Assembly: GCA_036480335.1 (NCBI GenBank)
Contig: JAZGGH010000158.1
Location: 1-40,453, forward strand
Reading direction: 5' to 3'
Length of the DNA stretch: 40,453 bases
Source: JAZGER01 sp036480335
GTDB lineage: Bacteria > Pseudomonadota > Gammaproteobacteria > DSM-19610
The translations under genes were made by a program, and so were the position numbers. Shown here one piece after another: positions 25,676 to 33,410 of the stretch. Numbering within the stretch: the stretch's first letter is position 1; each line of letters begins with the position of its first letter. The notes under the pieces are model-generated. The model worked only from the letters and a program-made list of their open reading frames with translations, had not been told where the DNA came from and ran no database searches.

Positions 25676-26086
25676 ATGCAGCGCAGAAAACTGGTTGGGT
25701 TTACGCTGATTGAAGTATTGATTGTTGTGGCGATTATTGCCTTGCTTGCCAGCCTTACGCTACCGAGTTATCGACATTCGATGCAGCAGAGTAAACGGCT
25801 TGATGCCATTGCCGCATTGCTGGATTTGCAATTAACTCAGGCGCGTTATCTGGCAGAGCATGGGAGTTATGCCGGCAATTTTACTCAGCTTGGCTGGGGC
25901 GGCGATAAAGTGCTTGGGAAAAATTATACACTCAGTTTTATGCAAGCCAGCAATGACCACTGGACTGTGCTGGCAACCCCAGCAGGAGCGCAAATGGGTG
26001 ATGAGTGTGGCGTTTTTGCCATCAGCGATCTGGGGGTTGTCTCTGGCCAGCAATATGCAACAGGTAATTGCTGGAACAGTTACTAG
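25676..26086 (+). CDS. PilE-type minor pilin, second copy
   Basis: A 136-residue type IV pilin-like protein: MQRRKLVG/FTLIEVLIVVAIIALLASLTLPSYRHSMQQSKR. GSYAGNFTQLGW and the C-terminal cysteine pair (DECGVF and GNCWNSY) parallel the PilE at 3582. The start has AAGGAG 8 bases upstream; the longer frame to 25568 lacks this. It is transcribed divergently from the other four minor pilins of this cluster and in the same direction as thiO, 30 bases away. Possibly a tip pilin dedicated to the second set, or a spare PilE. Confidence 0.87.
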   Translation: MQRRKLVGFTLIEVLIVVAIIALLASLTLPSYRHSMQQSKRLDAIAALLDLQLTQARYLAEHGSYAGNFTQLGWGGDKVLGKNYTLSFMQASNDHWTVLATPAGAQMGDECGVFAISDLGVVSGQQYATGNCWNSY

Positions 26087-26116
26087 ATAGTTGGCTCAAG
26101 GTCACAGTAAGGAAAT

Positions 26117-27214
26117 ATGTCAGTGCAGGATGTCATTATTGTAGGAAGTGGGCTGATTGGCCTGTTAACAGCGCGCGAGCTGGTGTCTGCTGGTGTGCGT
26201 GTGAGTATACTGGAGCGTGCTGAACTGGCCGGAGAATCATCCTGGGCAGGTGGCGGTATCCTGTCGCCTTTATACCCCTGGCGCTATCCTGAACAGGTTA
26301 ATCTTTTTGCCGCCTGGAGCCAGCAGCGATACCCACAGATTTGTGAAGAGCTGCTTGCCTCGACGGGTATTGATCCGCAATATTCTCAAAATGGCCTGCT
26401 GATGCTGGATACTGGCGACGCTACGAAGGCCTGGCAATGGGCAGATAGGTTCGCGGCAAATTTACAGCTTGTTGATGAACAACACATTCAATCCCTGGAG
26501 CCAGGCTTGCGGCAACCACCGGAAAGCGGTTTCTGGTTGCCAGACGTTGCCCAGATTAGAAATCCACGCATTGTACAGTCGTTAATCCGTTATCTGCAGC
26601 AGCAGGGTGTGCAGTTCAGACCGAATTGCCCGGTGACGGATTTTATCCAGGATAAGAGTTGTGTACAGGGAGTCGTTTGTGAGAATGAGCGACTTTTTGC
26701 GGATAGGGTGGTGGTGGCATCAGGTGCCTGGAGTAGCCGGTTACTTGCATCATCGGGATTCTGCGTGCCTGAGATTGAGCCTGTTCGTGGCCAGATGCTT
26801 TTATTCAAAGGTGCGCCTGGCCTGGTAAAACGCATTATTCTTTCTGATGGTCACTATGTCATTCCTCGGCGTGATGGCCACATCCTCGTTGGCAGCACCA
26901 TGGAATATGTCGGTTTTGACAAAGTCACGACAACGGATGCACTTGAGGAGCTGCAGCATGTTGCGATTGATCTATTCCCGCAAATAAAATCGCTGAAAAT
27001 TGTGCAGCACTGGTCAGGGCTCAGACCCGGTTCGCTTGAGGGAATTCCTTTCGTTGGTGCAATACCTGATGTCACAGGCCTCTTTATTAATGCCGGACAT
27101 TTTCGTAACGGTGTTGTTATGGGGCCGGCAACAGCCCATTTGTTGGCTGATATACTCCTGGAACGCTCTCAGAACATTCTATCGACTTACTCTTTGTCAA
27201 AATTTATCAATTAG
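26117..27214 (+). CDS. thiO: Glycine oxidase ThiO
   Basis: FAD-dependent amine oxidase (365 residues) that oxidises glycine to dehydroglycine for the thiazole half of thiamine. It has the dinucleotide-binding fingerprint VIIVGSGLIGLLTARELVSAGVRVSILER, the WAGGGILSPLYPW segment typical of ThiO, GQMLLFKG, and the C-terminal GLRPGSLEGIPFVG and GHFRNGVVMGPAT flavin motifs. AAGGAA precedes the ATG. No other thi gene is nearby; in Pseudomonas a thiO-like gene also sits beside fimT, which supports the view that this is the ancestral right border of the pilin region. Confidence 0.93.
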   Translation: MSVQDVIIVGSGLIGLLTARELVSAGVRVSILERAELAGESSWAGGGILSPLYPWRYPEQVNLFAAWSQQRYPQICEELLASTGIDPQYSQNGLLMLDTGDATKAWQWADRFAANLQLVDEQHIQSLEPGLRQPPESGFWLPDVAQIRNPRIVQSLIRYLQQQGVQFRPNCPVTDFIQDKSCVQGVVCENERLFADRVVVASGAWSSRLLASSGFCVPEIEPVRGQMLLFKGAPGLVKRIILSDGHYVIPRRDGHILVGSTMEYVGFDKVTTTDALEELQHVAIDLFPQIKSLKIVQHWSGLRPGSLEGIPFVGAIPDVTGLFINAGHFRNGVVMGPATAHLLADILLERSQNILSTYSLSKFIN

Positions 27215-27238
27215 TTGAAATATATTTGTTAAATATAT

Positions 27239-27287
27239 TGGATTTTGCAATTCAATTTGTTATACAATAAGTTTAGTGGACTAAACT
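27239..27287 (+). promoter_or_regulatory. Promoter and palindromic operator of the Fur-family gene
   Basis: TTGGAT (27239-27244) and TATACA (27261-27266) with 16 bases between form a plausible promoter. Right after it lies a perfect dyad, AGTTTAGTGGACTAAACT (27270-27287), with 8-base arms around GG. An operator across the transcription start suggests autoregulation by the Fur-like protein encoded 37 bases on. Confidence 0.6.
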
Positions 27288-27323
27288 AAAGATTATTAAA
27301 CTGATTATAGAGGTGGGAATATT

Positions 27324-27731
27324 ATGATAGGTGAATCTGAAGCAAGCAGTAAGTTAACCAGCTACGGCATTTTACCTACCCTTCAGCGGTTACAGATCGC
27401 AAGGGTAATTCTTGGCAAGAACCAGCATCTTTCTGCTGACCAGGTACTTGCGATGGTCAGCGATTCTGGTGTCCGAGTGTCGAAAGCAACGATATATAAT
27501 ACTCTGGGTCTGTTTGCCCGCAAGGGTGTTGTCGGTGAAGTGACTGTCGATCCAGCGCGTGTTTATTATGACACTAATAGTGAGCCACATCATCATTTTT
27601 ATAATGAAGATTCTGGCGAACTGTTTGACATTAAACATGATGCGATTGATATTGACCGCTTACCGAATGCGCCGAAAGGCACGACAACCGAGAACTACGA
27701 GGTCATTATCCGGGTTCGCAATAAACGATAG
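27324..27731 (+). CDS. Fur-family transcriptional regulator (cysteine-free, Irr/PerR-like)
   Basis: A 135-residue regulator with the Fur winged helix (GILPTLQRLQIARVIL, HLSADQVLAMV, VSKATIYNTLGLFARKGVV) and dimerisation domain with YYDTNSEPHHHFYNEDSGELFDI. The HHH plus acidic residues form the regulatory metal or haem site. It has no cysteine at all, so the structural zinc site (CxxC pairs) of Fur and PerR is missing, as in the Irr-like branch. AGGTGG is placed before the ATG. Iron, peroxide or haem could be the signal; nickel is also conceivable given the NiSOD genes about 4 kb away, but nothing links them directly. Confidence 0.88.
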   Translation: MIGESEASSKLTSYGILPTLQRLQIARVILGKNQHLSADQVLAMVSDSGVRVSKATIYNTLGLFARKGVVGEVTVDPARVYYDTNSEPHHHFYNEDSGELFDIKHDAIDIDRLPNAPKGTTTENYEVIIRVRNKR

Positions 27732-27739
27732 CTGGGATA

Positions 27740-27769
27740 TTGCGCCCCCGATAGCTGTTCTTCTATAAT
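27740..27769 (+). promoter_or_regulatory. Promoter of tRNA-Thr
   Basis: TTGCGC (27740-27745), an 18-base spacer and a perfect TATAAT (27764-27769) end 9 bases before the mature tRNA 5' end. Confidence 0.5.
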
Positions 27770-27778
27770 TCGTAGCTT

Positions 27779-27854
27779 GCCGGAATAGCTCAGTCGGTAG
27801 AGCAGCTCACTCGTAATGAGAAGGTCGGGGGTTCAATTCCTCTTTCCGGCACCA
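27779..27854 (+). tRNA. tRNA-Thr (anticodon CGT)
   Basis: A 76-base cloverleaf including encoded CCA. Acceptor arms GCCGGAA and TTCCGGC pair perfectly. The D-loop has AGCTCAGTCGGTAGAGC, the anticodon loop CTCGTAA has CGT at 27812-27814 (reads ACG codons), and the T-loop is GGTTCAATTCC. The G-A pair at the top of the anticodon stem also occurs in the E. coli tRNA-Thr(CGU). A T-rich run follows the CCA and may stop transcription. Confidence 0.98.
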
Positions 27855-27902
27855 ATTTTTTCTGTATCCAGTGCAGATAAACAGCAGGCCCTGAATATCG
27901 GG

Positions 27903-28757
27903 CTAGTCTGAAAACCGCATCGAGAAATCGACTGATTGCAGGTCTTTGGTTAGTGTGCCTATAGAAATGTAATCAATACCAGTTTCGGCTACCTCTCTGA
28001 GGTTTTCCAGGGTGATCCCGCCCGACGCTTCCAGTTCCACGCCTGCAGACCGAATTTTCACGGCTTCGCGCAATTGTGAGGCTGTGAAATTATCCAGTAA
28101 CAAGCGTTTCGCACCAGCCTGTATAGCTTCAAGCATCTGTTCATGGTTTTCTACTTCGATTTCGATCAACAGGCCGGTGTCCATTTTCAGCGCTTCTTTC
28201 AGTACGTCGGTGATCGATCCGGCCGCTGCAATGTGGTTCTCTTTTATCAGAATGGCATCGTACAGGCCGCAACGATGATTATAACCACCGCCGCAGGTAA
28301 CCGCATATTTTTGCGCTGCACGTAATGTCGGGATGGTTTTGCGGGTATCCAGGAGTCGTGCCGGCAAATCTTCAATCAGTGAGCTGTATTGTCGGGTGCG
28401 TGTGGCTGTGCCTGATAGCGTTTGCAGGTAATTCAGGGCGGTGCGTTCTGCAGTTAATATGGACCGTGCTGGCCCAGTGAGTTCGCAGAGTATCTGACCA
28501 GGCTGGATATCATCGCTATCGGCCGCTTGCCAGTGTATCGAAACAGCGGGATCGAGCATTTTATAAACGCTGTTAAACCAGTCAATGCCACAAAGGACGG
28601 CAGAATCACGACTAATAACGCGTGCGCGTAGTGGTTGATCAGCGGGTATCAGTCTGGCAGTGATGTCTCCCTCTGCTATGTCTTCCTGCAGGGCAAGTTC
28701 AACACAGGCCAGTTCGTGCTTGTCGATATGCTTTGGGGAGCCTGTGGTGTCTTTCAT
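27903..28757 (-). CDS. nadC: Nicotinate-nucleotide pyrophosphorylase (quinolinate phosphoribosyltransferase)
   Basis: Converts quinolinate and PRPP to nicotinate mononucleotide in de novo NAD synthesis. The 284-residue length is normal. Signatures include ALQEDIAEGDITA, LTAERTALNYLQTLSGTAT, LLDTRKTIPTLRAAQKYAVTCGGGYNHR, ILIKENHI, IEIEVEN and LEASGGITLENL, covering the active-site Arg, Lys and Glu residues. GGATGAAAG precedes the ATG. It follows the PilZ gene on the same strand by 83 bases. Confidence 0.97.
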   Translation of the reverse strand: MKDTTGSPKHIDKHELACVELALQEDIAEGDITARLIPADQPLRARVISRDSAVLCGIDWFNSVYKMLDPAVSIHWQAADSDDIQPGQILCELTGPARSILTAERTALNYLQTLSGTATRTRQYSSLIEDLPARLLDTRKTIPTLRAAQKYAVTCGGGYNHRCGLYDAILIKENHIAAAGSITDVLKEALKMDTGLLIEIEVENHEQMLEAIQAGAKRLLLDNFTASQLREAVKIRSAGVELEASGGITLENLREVAETGIDYISIGTLTKDLQSVDFSMRFSD

Positions 28758-28840
28758 CTTTCATCCTGTACGCGTCTGTTCCAGCCGGAAAAGATACGTG
28801 CAATCGGGAAATATTGCCAGACTATTTTTGTAGCTGTTAC

Positions 28841-29158
28841 TCAGGCGGCGTTTAACATATAACGTAAAGCATCAAATTCTCGGTAGCCTACATGCTGCAG
28901 CATCAGACCAATGCCGCCATCATCTTCATGGACAACATAGGCGGGTAAGCGGTGCTCGGTTTCACCTGTAGCGTTTTGGGTTGTGAAAGCAACTTCAAGG
29001 CGAGACTGGGGAGGGATTTGCACGCCTTCCAGCTCAATAAACATGCCTTCCAGGCTGATGTTTCTTGTTTTTCCACACAGCTGTCCCAGTGGTGGATAGT
29101 AAACATTGACATCAACTTCCAGGTTTTTGCGATTGCTCCATCGATGTTCCAGATTCAT
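28841..29158 (-). CDS. PilZ-domain protein (c-di-GMP binding)
   Basis: A 105-residue single-domain PilZ protein. The c-di-GMP-binding parts are visible as the arginine cluster EHRWSNRKNLEVDV near the start and the DxSxxG-type motif RNISLEGMFIE about 25 residues later (Asn in place of Asp). The ATG at 29158 has a strong AAGGAG; the frame extends to 29293 without support. Single-domain PilZ proteins link c-di-GMP to motility or polysaccharide secretion, so it may act on the pili or surface glycan in this window, which is inference from content only. Confidence 0.88.
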   Translation of the reverse strand: MNLEHRWSNRKNLEVDVNVYYPPLGQLCGKTRNISLEGMFIELEGVQIPPQSRLEVAFTTQNATGETEHRLPAYVVHEDDGGIGLMLQHVGYREFDALRYMLNAA

Positions 29159-29348
29159 GCACTTGCTCCTTTTGTTATTAAGCGATAATAAATTGACGTT
29201 TATCGCTTGTAATGCAAGGAGAATGCCAGATCTGGTATTTTTTGCTTTGAAATCAGGCGTGTATGCGTTCAGAGGATTATGGTTGTTTACCAATCAGTTT
29301 TTAACTTGTTGATATTTAATATAAAAAAATAATTTATGATGGTTTTGA

Positions 29349-30257
29349 TCAATCTATATTCAGCAGCACTTCCAGCAGGGCTTTCTGTGCGTGTAACCGG
29401 TTTTCAGCTTCATCCCAGACAACGCTTTGTTTACCATCAATAATACTCGCAGTGACTTCCTCGCCACGGTGGGCAGGCAGACAGTGCATAAACAGTGCAT
29501 CTTTGTCGGCTTGAGCCATGATTGCATCATTAACCTGAAAGTTTTCGAAGGCTTTTTCGCGCTCAAGTTGTTCCGTTTCCTGACCCATACTGGCCCAGAC
29601 ATCGGTAATCAGTAGCTGACTGTCTTTGGCAGCAGTTGCTGCGTCATCAAACAATTTCACCTGGTCACCTGCAGCCGCCATGATCGACTCATCAGGCAGG
29701 TAGCCAGTCGGTGCGGCAATGTGCAGGGTAAAGCCGAACTGGCGAGCAGCATTAATATAGGAATGGCACATGTTATTGCCATCGCCAATAAAGGTTGCTG
29801 TGGCACCGCGGATATCACCCCGGTGCTCTATCCAGGTTTGCATATCCGCAAGGAGTTGGCAGGGGTGATAAAGATCGGTGAGGGCATTGATCACCGGCGC
29901 CGATGAGTAGTTGGCAAAGGTTTCAATTTTTTCATGTTCGAATGTGCGGATCATGATGATGTCCGCCATCCGCGATAATACCCTGGCACTGTCTTCCAGA
30001 GGTTCGCCACGACCAAACTGGGTGTCTTTGGGAGAAAGGAAGATGGCATGACCACCAAGTTGCGCCATGCCTGCCTCAAATGAGACGCGTGTACGGGTGG
30101 ATGATTTTTCAAAAACCATTGCCAGTACCTTGCCCTGTAAGCTGGGGTTGTATTCGCCCCGGTGATGGCGTTTTTTCAGTTGAATAGCACGATCAATCAG
30201 TGCATAGAGTTCGTCGCTGTCAAAATCGAGCAGGCTTAAAAAATGTCGTGTTTTCAT
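29349..30257 (-). CDS. argF: Ornithine carbamoyltransferase
   Basis: Catalyses carbamoyl phosphate plus ornithine to citrulline in arginine synthesis. The 302-residue protein has the carbamoyl-phosphate loop SSTRTRVSFEAGM, HPCQLLADMQT, DVWASMGQE and the ornithine site MHCLPAHRGEEV. The ATG overlaps the argD stop by 4 bases (ATGA), so the two are translationally coupled. Placement near pyrC, rnt and grxD recalls the Pseudomonas neighbourhood of argF. Confidence 0.98.
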   Translation of the reverse strand: MKTRHFLSLLDFDSDELYALIDRAIQLKKRHHRGEYNPSLQGKVLAMVFEKSSTRTRVSFEAGMAQLGGHAIFLSPKDTQFGRGEPLEDSARVLSRMADIIMIRTFEHEKIETFANYSSAPVINALTDLYHPCQLLADMQTWIEHRGDIRGATATFIGDGNNMCHSYINAARQFGFTLHIAAPTGYLPDESIMAAAGDQVKLFDDAATAAKDSQLLITDVWASMGQETEQLEREKAFENFQVNDAIMAQADKDALFMHCLPAHRGEEVTASIIDGKQSVVWDEAENRLHAQKALLEVLLNID

Positions 30258-31441
30258 GAGGCTTCCGTATCCAGAAAGCGAATAATCAACTGGCTTGTGA
30301 TTTCTGCTATCTGTGTGGCTTCTTCGTCGGTGATGATTAAGGGAGGCAGCAGGCGTACAACGCTGTCTGCAGTGACATTAATGAGTAGCCCCTGTTCCAG
30401 CGCATCGGTTACCAATGTTGCGCAGGGACGATTCAATTCAATACCTATCATCAGGCCTTTGCCACGAATCGCAACAACGCCCTGAATGTCCTGCAGGTTT
30501 GTCTGCAGTTGCTGAAAAATTTGTTGGCCGGTTTTTTCTGCCCGCTCAACGAGATTTTCTTGCGTCATGGTGTCGATGACGGCAAGTGCTGCGCGTGTGG
30601 TCAGAGGATTACCACCAAATGTTGAGCCATGATTACCAGGCTGAAAGATATCAGCAGCCTTTTTGCTGGTCAGGCAGGCGCCAATAGGCACTCCATTGCC
30701 CAGGCCTTTTGCCAGAGTCATCACATCCGGCTGGATGGCATTGTGCTGGTGTGCAAACCAGCGACCGGTTCTGCCCATGCCTGTCTGAATTTCATCCAGC
30801 ATCAATAACCAGTTGTTGTTATCACAGAGTTGTCTGAGTTGATTCAGGTAATTAGTATCAGGAATGCGGATACCGCCTTCACCCGTTATCGGTTCGACCA
30901 GAATGGCAACGACATCATTGCGATTGCTGGCGATTGTTTGAATGGCATTCATATCATCATAAGGCACGCGCAGGAAGCCAGGCACCAGGGGCTCAAAGCC
31001 GGCCTGGATTTTGCGGTTGCCGGTCGCTGACAGTGTTGCCATGGTGCGGCCATGAAAACTGCCTTCGGTGACGATAATCTGCGGTGTATCAATTGACTGT
31101 TGATGGCCATACAGGCGCGCTAGCTTGATGGCGGCTTCATTGGCTTCTGCGCCAGAATTGCAGAAAAAAACCTTTTCCATGCCCGAGAGTTCACAAAGGC
31201 TATCTGCCAGCGTCGACTGTGGGCTGGTGTGATACAAGTTCGACGTATGCAGCAATTTACCAGCCTGATCAGATATGGCAGCAGTGACTGCCGGGTGTGC
31301 ATGCCCAAGACCGCAAACCGCTATACCCGCCAGAGCATCCAGGTATTCCTTGCCCTGTGTATCGTAAAGTCGGGCGCCGCTGCCGTGCGTGAAGGTGATG
31401 GCGAGGGGCTTATATGTATTCATTAAATGGTTCTGCGTCAT
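30254..31441 (-). CDS. argD: Acetylornithine aminotransferase
   Basis: PLP enzyme of arginine (and possibly lysine) synthesis, about 395 residues from the ATG at 31441. Visible are the GIAVCGLGHAHPAV segment, CNSGAEANEAAIKLAR, GSFHGRTMATLSATG, LMLDEIQTGMGRTG and the PLP lysine in TLAKGLGNGVPIGA. The frame extends to 31480, but family N-termini fit MTQNHLMNTYKPL. It is the first gene of the argDF operon. Confidence 0.96.
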   Translation of the reverse strand: MTQNHLMNTYKPLAITFTHGSGARLYDTQGKEYLDALAGIAVCGLGHAHPAVTAAISDQAGKLLHTSNLYHTSPQSTLADSLCELSGMEKVFFCNSGAEANEAAIKLARLYGHQQSIDTPQIIVTEGSFHGRTMATLSATGNRKIQAGFEPLVPGFLRVPYDDMNAIQTIASNRNDVVAILVEPITGEGGIRIPDTNYLNQLRQLCDNNNWLLMLDEIQTGMGRTGRWFAHQHNAIQPDVMTLAKGLGNGVPIGACLTSKKAADIFQPGNHGSTFGGNPLTTRAALAVIDTMTQENLVERAEKTGQQIFQQLQTNLQDIQGVVAIRGKGLMIGIELNRPCATLVTDALEQGLLINVTADSVVRLLPPLIITDEEATQIAEITSQLIIRFLDTEAS

Positions 31442-31478
31442 GAGACACCCGTAACGGATTCCCTGTGGAAAACCGGAC

Positions 31479-31508
31479 ATTTTAGCTATTTTTATTCAGA
31501 TTGTCCAA
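31479..31508 (-). promoter_or_regulatory. Promoter of argDF
   Basis: On the minus strand, TTGGAC (31503-31508) and TAAAAT (31479-31484) are 18 bases apart, some 40 bases before the argD start. No ArgR box was recognised. Confidence 0.45.
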
Positions 31509-31559
31509 AAAGGAGAGTATTGCAAAGTATACAAAAGTAAAAATAGCCGAAGAGAGTGC

Positions 31560-31835
31560 TTAAAATGCGAATTTTCTGTACTGGATATCGTCCTGGGTAA
31601 TGTAGCCAAAGTTTCGACTATCAATACTCATAGGATCTGTTCCCTGAACAAAAAAACAATTATTTTTGATGTTTTTGACTTTTTTTATCATTAAGCCATA
31701 GGGTGGTTTGGAGAACACCACAACATCACCAATGTTGATTTTACTGAATCGAAAGACTTTAAAGCAGACAACTCTCTGTCCCTCTTTCAGGTAAGGGTAC
31801 AGAGAATTACCTTCTACTTTAAAGATTTTAATCAA
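31560..31835 (-). CDS. sodX: Nickel-type superoxide dismutase maturation protease (S26/S24-like)
   Basis: A 91-residue signal-peptidase-like protease thought to remove the leader of NiSOD so that the nickel hook is exposed. The catalytic serine is in VEGNSLYPYL (Ser11) and the general-base lysine in YGLMIKKVKN (about Lys51); INIGDVVVFSKP and QGTDPMSIDSRNFG are also typical of the S26 fold. It has no membrane segment, as expected for SodX. The only usable start is TTG at 31835, inside the 4-base target duplication of the MITE-like element; AGAGG from the element end stands 5 bases before it. An in-frame stop within the element closes the frame upstream. Confidence 0.85.
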   Translation of the reverse strand: MIKIFKVEGNSLYPYLKEGQRVVCFKVFRFSKINIGDVVVFSKPPYGLMIKKVKNIKNNCFFVQGTDPMSIDSRNFGYITQDDIQYRKFAF

Positions 31836-31976
31836 GGGTACCTCTATTAATTAGGATTTTCGTCTGAGTTCAAGGCGGATGAATTTTGAGAACCGCAGTG
31901 TATAAGGCATACATGAGGATCGCAAAAATTCATCCAACGCAGAAATCGGGCGAAAAGACAATTAATAGAGGTGCCC
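31836..31976. mobile_element. MITE-like palindromic element, family 1, copy B, between sodN and sodX
   Basis: 141 bases with terminal inverted repeats GGGTACCTCTATTAAT and ATTAATAGAGGTGCCC, and internal GGATGAATTTT and AAAATTCATCC repeats. It is flanked by a perfect TCAA duplication (31832-31835 and 31977-31980). The sequence is that of copy A in the opposite orientation. Without it, sodN and the protease gene would be about 6 bases apart. Confidence 0.85.
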
Positions 31977-31985
31977 TCAAGTTAA

Positions 31986-32447
31986 TTACAGGACTGGATT
32001 GACGACATTTTCACCTGGCAGGTAAGGGGCTTTAACAACTTTGGTTTCAACGCCTTTAATTGCCCAGAAGATTTCAGCAAACTTGTTCACTTCAGCAAGC
32101 AGTTCCATCGCTTTTTCTCTTGAAGTATGTTGTTTTGCAGCGCCGGCCAGCATCATGATGTTGTGTGTGATGGTGTGAATATCCTTGTGCTCTTCAACAT
32201 GTGGCGGCTTGATGAAATCACCCCAGATGATACGAATTTCTTCTTTGCACTTAACTGCTTCCTGTTCTTTCACAGCAATGTAACGAGCCATATTATTCAG
32301 GTAGGCAGCTTCGTCATTGCCTTTTTCAGCGGCATTAATAAGATCGATCATGCGGATAACTGACAGTGCCGCAATTTGAGCGGCGCTGGTGTCGTATATG
32401 CCGCATGGCACATCACAATGCGCTTTTACAGTATCGAGTTTAAACAT
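31986..32447 (-). CDS. sodN: Nickel-containing superoxide dismutase
   Basis: Hexameric NiSOD that dismutates superoxide using Ni bound by its own N-terminus. The 153-residue precursor has a 9-residue leader (MFKLDTVKA) before HCDVPCGIYD, the diagnostic nickel hook (His1, Cys2 and Cys6 of the mature protein). The rest is the expected four-helix bundle with WGDFIKPPHVEEHKDIH. The ATG is preceded by AGGAG. It lies between a nickel transporter gene upstream and the maturation protease downstream on the same strand, the usual sodN partners. Cleavage between Ala9 and His10 is inferred from the family. Confidence 0.97.
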   Translation of the reverse strand: MFKLDTVKAHCDVPCGIYDTSAAQIAALSVIRMIDLINAAEKGNDEAAYLNNMARYIAVKEQEAVKCKEEIRIIWGDFIKPPHVEEHKDIHTITHNIMMLAGAAKQHTSREKAMELLAEVNKFAEIFWAIKGVETKVVKAPYLPGENVVNPVL

Positions 32448-32500
32448 AATTATTTCTCCTGATAGATAGTGTATTTAAAGTGTGTTGGGTTTGAAAAATA

Positions 32501-33151
32501 TTAGAGTAAGCTGGTTCCGGTAAGATTACCCAGACCAATAACGATGGATAACAGGCCAACCGATGTCACTGCATGACGCAAAGTGCTGACAGACCGGATC
32601 AGTCGGGCATTAATAAGATATATGAGATAGCCAAAGAGCAAAAATACCAGGCTAATACCGAGTATAAAGGCAATCACGATTTCTACACCAATGGCCTGGT
32701 GAGATATTACGGATAAAGTGACTAACATGCCGCGTATGCCGCCGGCACCCATGAGCAAACCCAGTGACAGCAACATGCTTTTGTCGTGCAGGTGTTCATT
32801 CTCATAATATATGTGGGTATGGTTATGCCCCTGATCATCTTCAACGTGGTGATGGTTGTCGATACGAATTTTATTCGTCGATGCAAGCCAGACAAGATAC
32901 AGCCCCATCAAGAGTATAACGGTGGAGGAAATGCTATCACCGTATTGAAGAAGGCTATCGCTGGCAAAATATTCAATCACAAGAGCCAGTATATACAGCG
33001 TGATTCCATGCCCTATCGCAAAAAGCATGCTCAGCAGCAAAGCCTGTTTTTTCTTTTTACCAATAGAAAACAGAGCAATGGCACTTAGATGGTCTGGGCC
33101 CAGTGCATGCAGTATTCCATAGTAGAAGATGATGAGAAGACTATATTCCAT
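32501..33151 (-). CDS. Nickel transporter with histidine-rich loop, NiSOD-linked
   Basis: About 216 residues with six hydrophobic segments. HALGPDH near the N-terminus is the HX4DH nickel/cobalt permease signature, followed by AIGHGITLYILAL and, after a loop very rich in His (HHHVEDDQGHNHTHIYYENEHLHD), GLLMGAGGIRGML. The family is NicO/UreH-like. The start at 33151 (MEYSLL) puts the first membrane helix at the N-terminus; the frame to 33274 reaches the MITE region. With sodN 53 bases downstream it likely supplies nickel for NiSOD; cyanobacterial sodN clusters have a comparable putative permease called sodT. Confidence 0.85.
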   Translation of the reverse strand: MEYSLLIIFYYGILHALGPDHLSAIALFSIGKKKKQALLLSMLFAIGHGITLYILALVIEYFASDSLLQYGDSISSTVILLMGLYLVWLASTNKIRIDNHHHVEDDQGHNHTHIYYENEHLHDKSMLLSLGLLMGAGGIRGMLVTLSVISHQAIGVEIVIAFILGISLVFLLFGYLIYLINARLIRSVSTLRHAVTSVGLLSIVIGLGNLTGTSLL

Positions 33152-33269
33152 TAATTTTACTAGGGCTTTTGTTGTTTGGTGACGGATAGAAAATAAACAT
33201 CCAGCGACAGGCAGGATACGGCAGGGCTGGCATGTTTGCAATATGATGGCATCTCTACAAAGCTTAAAA

Positions 33270-33346
33270 GGCACCTCTATTAATCAGGGTCGCAAAAAAT
33301 TATCCAATGCAGAAATCGGGTGAAAAGACGATTAATAGAGATGCCC
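33270..33346. mobile_element. MITE-like palindromic element, family 1, shortened copy C
   Basis: A 77-base derivative with ends GGCACCTCTATTAAT and ATTAATAGAGATGCCC. It keeps the right inner part (CGCAAAAAATTATCCAATGC) but lacks about 64 internal bases found in copy B. TTAA-like flanks are present. It lies upstream of the nickel transporter gene, so copies B and C bracket the transporter and sodN. Confidence 0.8.
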
Positions 33347-33410
33347 TTAAAGTTGCTGTGTTTTAATGCGTGTCTGCGTACACTTGGCAAGTTGAATTTA
33401 TCTTTAGAGA

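Noticed and set aside
31442..31559. An ArgR operator upstream of argD
   Set aside because: AT-rich, but no pair of ArgR-type dyads was found; only a sigma-70-like promoter is supported.
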